Assembly (NCBI RefSeq): GCF_004345645.1
Contig: NZ_SLWS01000003.1
Span: forward strand, 248,001 to 312,000
Source: Actinocrispum wychmicini
GTDB lineage: Bacteria; Actinomycetota; Actinomycetes; Mycobacteriales; Pseudonocardiaceae
Direction of reading: 5' to 3'
DNA: 64,000 bases
Below the pieces are notes generated by a model. That model did not search any database, was not told the DNA's origin, and saw only the letters and a program-made list of their open reading frames with translations. Each line of letters opens with the position of its first letter. Position 1 is the first letter of the stretch. The translations under genes were made by a program, and so were the position numbers. This document shows positions 61,827-64,000 of the stretch, piece by piece.

Positions 61827-63160
61827 CGTTGCGCTCCTGACGTCGACGCGGTGAACGGGAGGATGGGCACGTTCTCCACCCGGGGCACGGGGGTCCGGCG
61901 GTACGCGAGCAGGTCGGCGACGATCTCCTCGGCCCGCGCGGCCAGCACGCTGAGCAGCGAGTCGGCGATGCCGTGGGTGGCCTCGTTGACGCCCTGCAGG
62001 TGACAGGTGGCGGTGAACGACGGCGGCAGGTTCATCCGGTAGCTGCGGTCGACCGACACCTCGGCCAGCCCGACCGAGGTCGCCATGTCCTGGATGATCC
62101 GGGGCATCTGCCGGGCGAAGCCGGTGCCAAGCAGCACCACGTCGTAGCGCCGGCGGGTGCGTTCGCCGGACTTGCGGTCGACCAGGGTCAGCACCACGTC
62201 CCCGTCGACGTCACCGCCGTCCATCTCGGCGGCGGCCACGTCCACCATCGGGACCATCTCGATCCGCTCGGTCCCGGTCAGCTTCTCCACGTACATCTGC
62301 CGGTAGAGGGTGTCGATCATCTCCGGGGAGAGCCCGGCGTAGTTGGTCCGGTGCATCTCGTTCAGCAGTTGGGCGCGTGCCTCCGGTTTGGCCGCGTGGA
62401 ACTCGTCCACGAACGACGGGTAGAACAGCTCGTTGGTGAACCGGCTGGTCTGGTAGGCGTTCAGGCCGATCGAGCGCATCACCATCGTGCAGTGCGCGCG
62501 CGGGAACGCCTGGTGCGCGGTCCACAGCATCTCGGCCGCGCTCTGCGCCCCGCCGACGACCGCGATCCGGTGCGCCTTGGCCGGGTCGATCTCGTTGATC
62601 CGGGCGGCGAACTCGGTGCTGTGGATCATCCGCGCCCGCGGGACGCCGGCGAAGGTCTCCGGGATGTGCGGGTCGCGGCCGGCCGCGATCACCAGGTGCT
62701 TGCACACCACGACGCCACCGTCGGCCAGCTGCACCAGCCATTCGCCCGCGCCGTCCCCGCTGCCGAACGGCTGGATCGACGCGCACCGGCGGCCGTACTC
62801 GATCCGCACGTTCGGCAGTGACTTGGCGACCCAGCCGAGGTACCCGGAGATCTCCATCCGGTACGGGGTGAAGCTGCCCAGGTTGATGAACTGGTCCAGC
62901 CTGCCCACCGAGTGCAGGTAGTTGACGAAGCTGAACGCGCTGCGCGGGTTGCGCAGCGACACCAGGTCCTTGAGGAAGGACACCTGGCTCTGGGTCCACG
63001 GCATCATCATGCCGCGCTGCCAGACCACGTCGTCCTGCTGCTCGACGATCAGGGTGTCGCCGGCCAGGTCCGTGCGGGCCAGCTCCTCGATCGCGACGGC
63101 GAGCGCGAGGCTCGACGGACCCGCGCCGATCGCCAGCAGCTCCACTTCTTGATAGCGCAC
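61823..63160 (-). CDS. L-lysine/L-ornithine N-monooxygenase (SidA/IucD/PvdA family)
   Basis: A 445-residue flavin monooxygenase. FAD site IGAGPSSLALAVAIEE; SQVSFLKDLVSLRNPRSAF and GRLDQFINLGSFTPYRMEI are the substrate-side signatures of the family; NADPH site AVVGGAQSAAEML; and ATHGIADSLLSV at the end. It hydroxylates the side-chain amine of lysine or ornithine. In siderophore clusters this leads to hydroxamates, but with a cupin and MetRS-like gene next it leads to hydrazines. The GTG start at 63160 lies 9 bp from the acyltransferase stop. Confidence 0.92.
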   Translation of the reverse strand: MRYQEVELLAIGAGPSSLALAVAIEELARTDLAGDTLIVEQQDDVVWQRGMMMPWTQSQVSFLKDLVSLRNPRSAFSFVNYLHSVGRLDQFINLGSFTPYRMEISGYLGWVAKSLPNVRIEYGRRCASIQPFGSGDGAGEWLVQLADGGVVVCKHLVIAAGRDPHIPETFAGVPRARMIHSTEFAARINEIDPAKAHRIAVVGGAQSAAEMLWTAHQAFPRAHCTMVMRSIGLNAYQTSRFTNELFYPSFVDEFHAAKPEARAQLLNEMHRTNYAGLSPEMIDTLYRQMYVEKLTGTERIEMVPMVDVAAAEMDGGDVDGDVVLTLVDRKSGERTRRRYDVVLLGTGFARQMPRIIQDMATSVGLAEVSVDRSYRMNLPPSFTATCHLQGVNEATHGIADSLLSVLAARAEEIVADLLAYRRTPVPRVENVPILPFTASTSGAQR

Positions 63161-63169
63161 CGCGTTGTC

Positions 63170-63649
63170 TCACTTCCGGTAGGTGGTTACAGCGAGGGTG
63201 AAGACGCCGTCCTCGCCGGACGGGGTGAAGCCGGCCTGTTCCCAGAAGTCCTCGGCGCCGGCGTTGTGTCCGGCCGGCACGTACCGGCCGACGAGGACGG
63301 CGGCACCGGCCACACTGGCCTCGCGGGCGAGCCACTCGACCGCCGCGAGGCCGAAGTCCCGGTGGCGCAGCACGAGATTCAGGACCCACCACACCTGGCC
63401 GCGGCGGCGAATCCAGGCCGCGCCGACGATCTCGTTGGCATCTAATTCACCGGATACCGCGAACGACACCGCGAGGTGGTCCGGATCGGTGCTCATCGCC
63501 GTGGTCGCGCCCTCGTCGAAGCGGATACCGGTCATGTCGAGCCGGTCCGCGCCGGCTGCCAGCCGGGTCACACCGGCTATCTGGAACGGGGTGACCGGAC
63601 CGGCGACCAAGTGGCCGGCCGGCGGACAGTCCACGAATTGGCGAACCAT
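63170..63649 (-). CDS. GNAT-like N-acyltransferase
   Basis: 159 residues from ATG 63649 (AGAGGAG site), first gene of the leftward operon. The fold appears to be GNAT: VWWVLNLVLRHRDFGLAAVE, then AGHNAGAEDFWEQAGFTPSG, as in the C-terminal part of FkbH-like and acetyltransferase proteins. It may acetylate a free amine for protection or self-resistance, or modify the hydroxylamine. The acyl-CoA loop Q/RxxGxG/A is not clear, so the assignment is moderate. Confidence 0.6.
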   Translation of the reverse strand: MVRQFVDCPPAGHLVAGPVTPFQIAGVTRLAAGADRLDMTGIRFDEGATTAMSTDPDHLAVSFAVSGELDANEIVGAAWIRRRGQVWWVLNLVLRHRDFGLAAVEWLAREASVAGAAVLVGRYVPAGHNAGAEDFWEQAGFTPSGEDGVFTLAVTTYRK

Positions 63650-63845
63650 TTCACTCCTCTCGCCGGGGTGTGGTCGGCATGCCCGCGACCAGGGTTTACC
63701 CAGAATTGGGTGATCACTCGATCACGGCCGGTAGCTGACGAATCGGATGTCGATTCCCGTCCCAGTCGATTTCGGTTGACTCTCGTCCGTCGACAATAGT
63801 TCGAAAAGACGTCCTGTCGTCAAACACGTATTTCAAGCAGTTGCA

Positions 63846-63872
63846 CACCGCGCGGAGATGACACGCGCGGTG
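63846..63872 (-). terminator. Hairpin after the gene at the right edge
   Basis: CACCGCGCG (63846-63854) and CGCGCGGTG (63864-63872) form a perfect 9-bp stem with a 9-base loop, 3 bp beyond the stop of the leftward gene at the window edge. It separates that gene from the hydrazine-type operon, whose promoter should lie within 63650-63845; I see no clear promoter boxes there. Confidence 0.6.
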
Positions 63873-63875
63873 CTG

Positions 63876-64000
63876 TCATTTTCCGCCGAGTCTGTGTTCC
63901 AGTTGTTTCGCGAACTCAAGCCATTCCCGGGCGCACCGGCGGGCCAGTGCGGCGATGATGTAGGCGCTGTGCGGTGGTACCGCGTCGGCCACGTTCCGCC
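63876..64000 (-). CDS. Unidentified protein, C-terminal end only
   Basis: The last 41 codons of a leftward gene that continues past 64000. The visible end includes AYIIAALARRCAREWLEF and KQLEHRLGGK before TGA at 63876-63878. The composition (helix-forming, Ala/Arg/Glu) looks coding, and a hairpin follows. No family can be assigned. Confidence 0.55.
   Translation of the reverse strand, partial: RNVADAVPPHSAYIIAALARRCAREWLEFAKQLEHRLGGK

Noticed and set aside
61823..63649. Hydroxamate siderophore pair (N-hydroxylase plus acyltransferase)
   Set aside because: This would be the usual reading of the two genes, but the cupin and MetRS-like genes that directly follow match hydrazine formation better, and no NIS synthetase is nearby. 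It remains the main alternative.

Overview
High-GC actinobacterial chromosome segment. The evidence is GC-rich third codon positions, many GTG starts, Tat and lipoprotein signals, an IdeR/DmdR-type iron box and large NRPS/PKS genes. Recurrent CACAGTGG/CCACTGTG words and the gene content suggest Pseudonocardiales; that is an inference. I saw no rRNA, tRNA or CRISPR array.

Layout. (1) 1-9478: a crotonase fragment, a P450, an IclR regulator and a compact catabolic operon (aminotransferase, ACS-type permease, GlcD-GlcF-like flavin/Fe-S oxidase, FAH-family enzyme), then a membrane cyclophilin. (2) 9644-12268: a Tat-exported protein with three Trp/Cys repeats, then a 1.9-kb element in which a DUF222/HNH endonuclease gene sits between 298-bp inverted repeats that are themselves imperfect palindromes. 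(3) 12398-25504: an isonitrile-lipopeptide-type cluster. It has a KAS III, an ACP, a TauD-like isonitrile-forming oxygenase, an FcoT/ScoD-like hot-dog enzyme, a FadD10/ScoC-like ligase, a carrier protein and a C-A-T-R NRPS, followed by an exporter and a metallophore-type ABC importer. (4) 25546-36440: housekeeping and catabolic genes, namely a DUF899/SRPBCC/ArsR operon, a sedolisin-like protease, two enolase-superfamily enzymes with a dicarboxylate symporter and a GntR regulator beside a perfect operator palindrome, and a secreted vWD-domain protein. (5) 36516-41187: an iron-siderophore uptake operon (binding lipoprotein, siderophore-interacting flavoreductase, two permeases) divergent from an AraC regulator across an iron box. 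(6) 41309-51634: an exporter, a 2633-residue hybrid megasynthase (KS, vestigial AT, ACP, aminotransferase, luciferase-like monooxygenase, C-A-T) and a free-standing condensation protein. (7) 51764-53310: a PP2C phosphatase and a broken trypsin-like gene. (8) 53317-63649: a tightly overlapping ten-gene leftward operon with an N-acyltransferase-like protein, a lysine/ornithine N-hydroxylase, a cupin, a methionyl-tRNA-synthetase-like enzyme, two ATP-grasp ligases, a DDAH/amidinotransferase-fold enzyme, a small protein, a signal-less solute-binding protein and a cation/proton antiporter.

How the genes work together. Region 3 should build and move an isonitrile metal chelator. In region 8 the N-hydroxylase, cupin and MetRS-like trio is the known hydrazine-forming (N-N bond) machinery, here with cupin and MetRS as separate genes instead of one fused protein. 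The two ATP-grasp enzymes and the guanidine-modifying enzyme point to a small hydrazine-containing peptide whose structure I cannot name. Regions 5, 6 and 8 may form one pathway, but the PP2C gene and the pseudogene lie between 6 and 8, so this stays a hypothesis.
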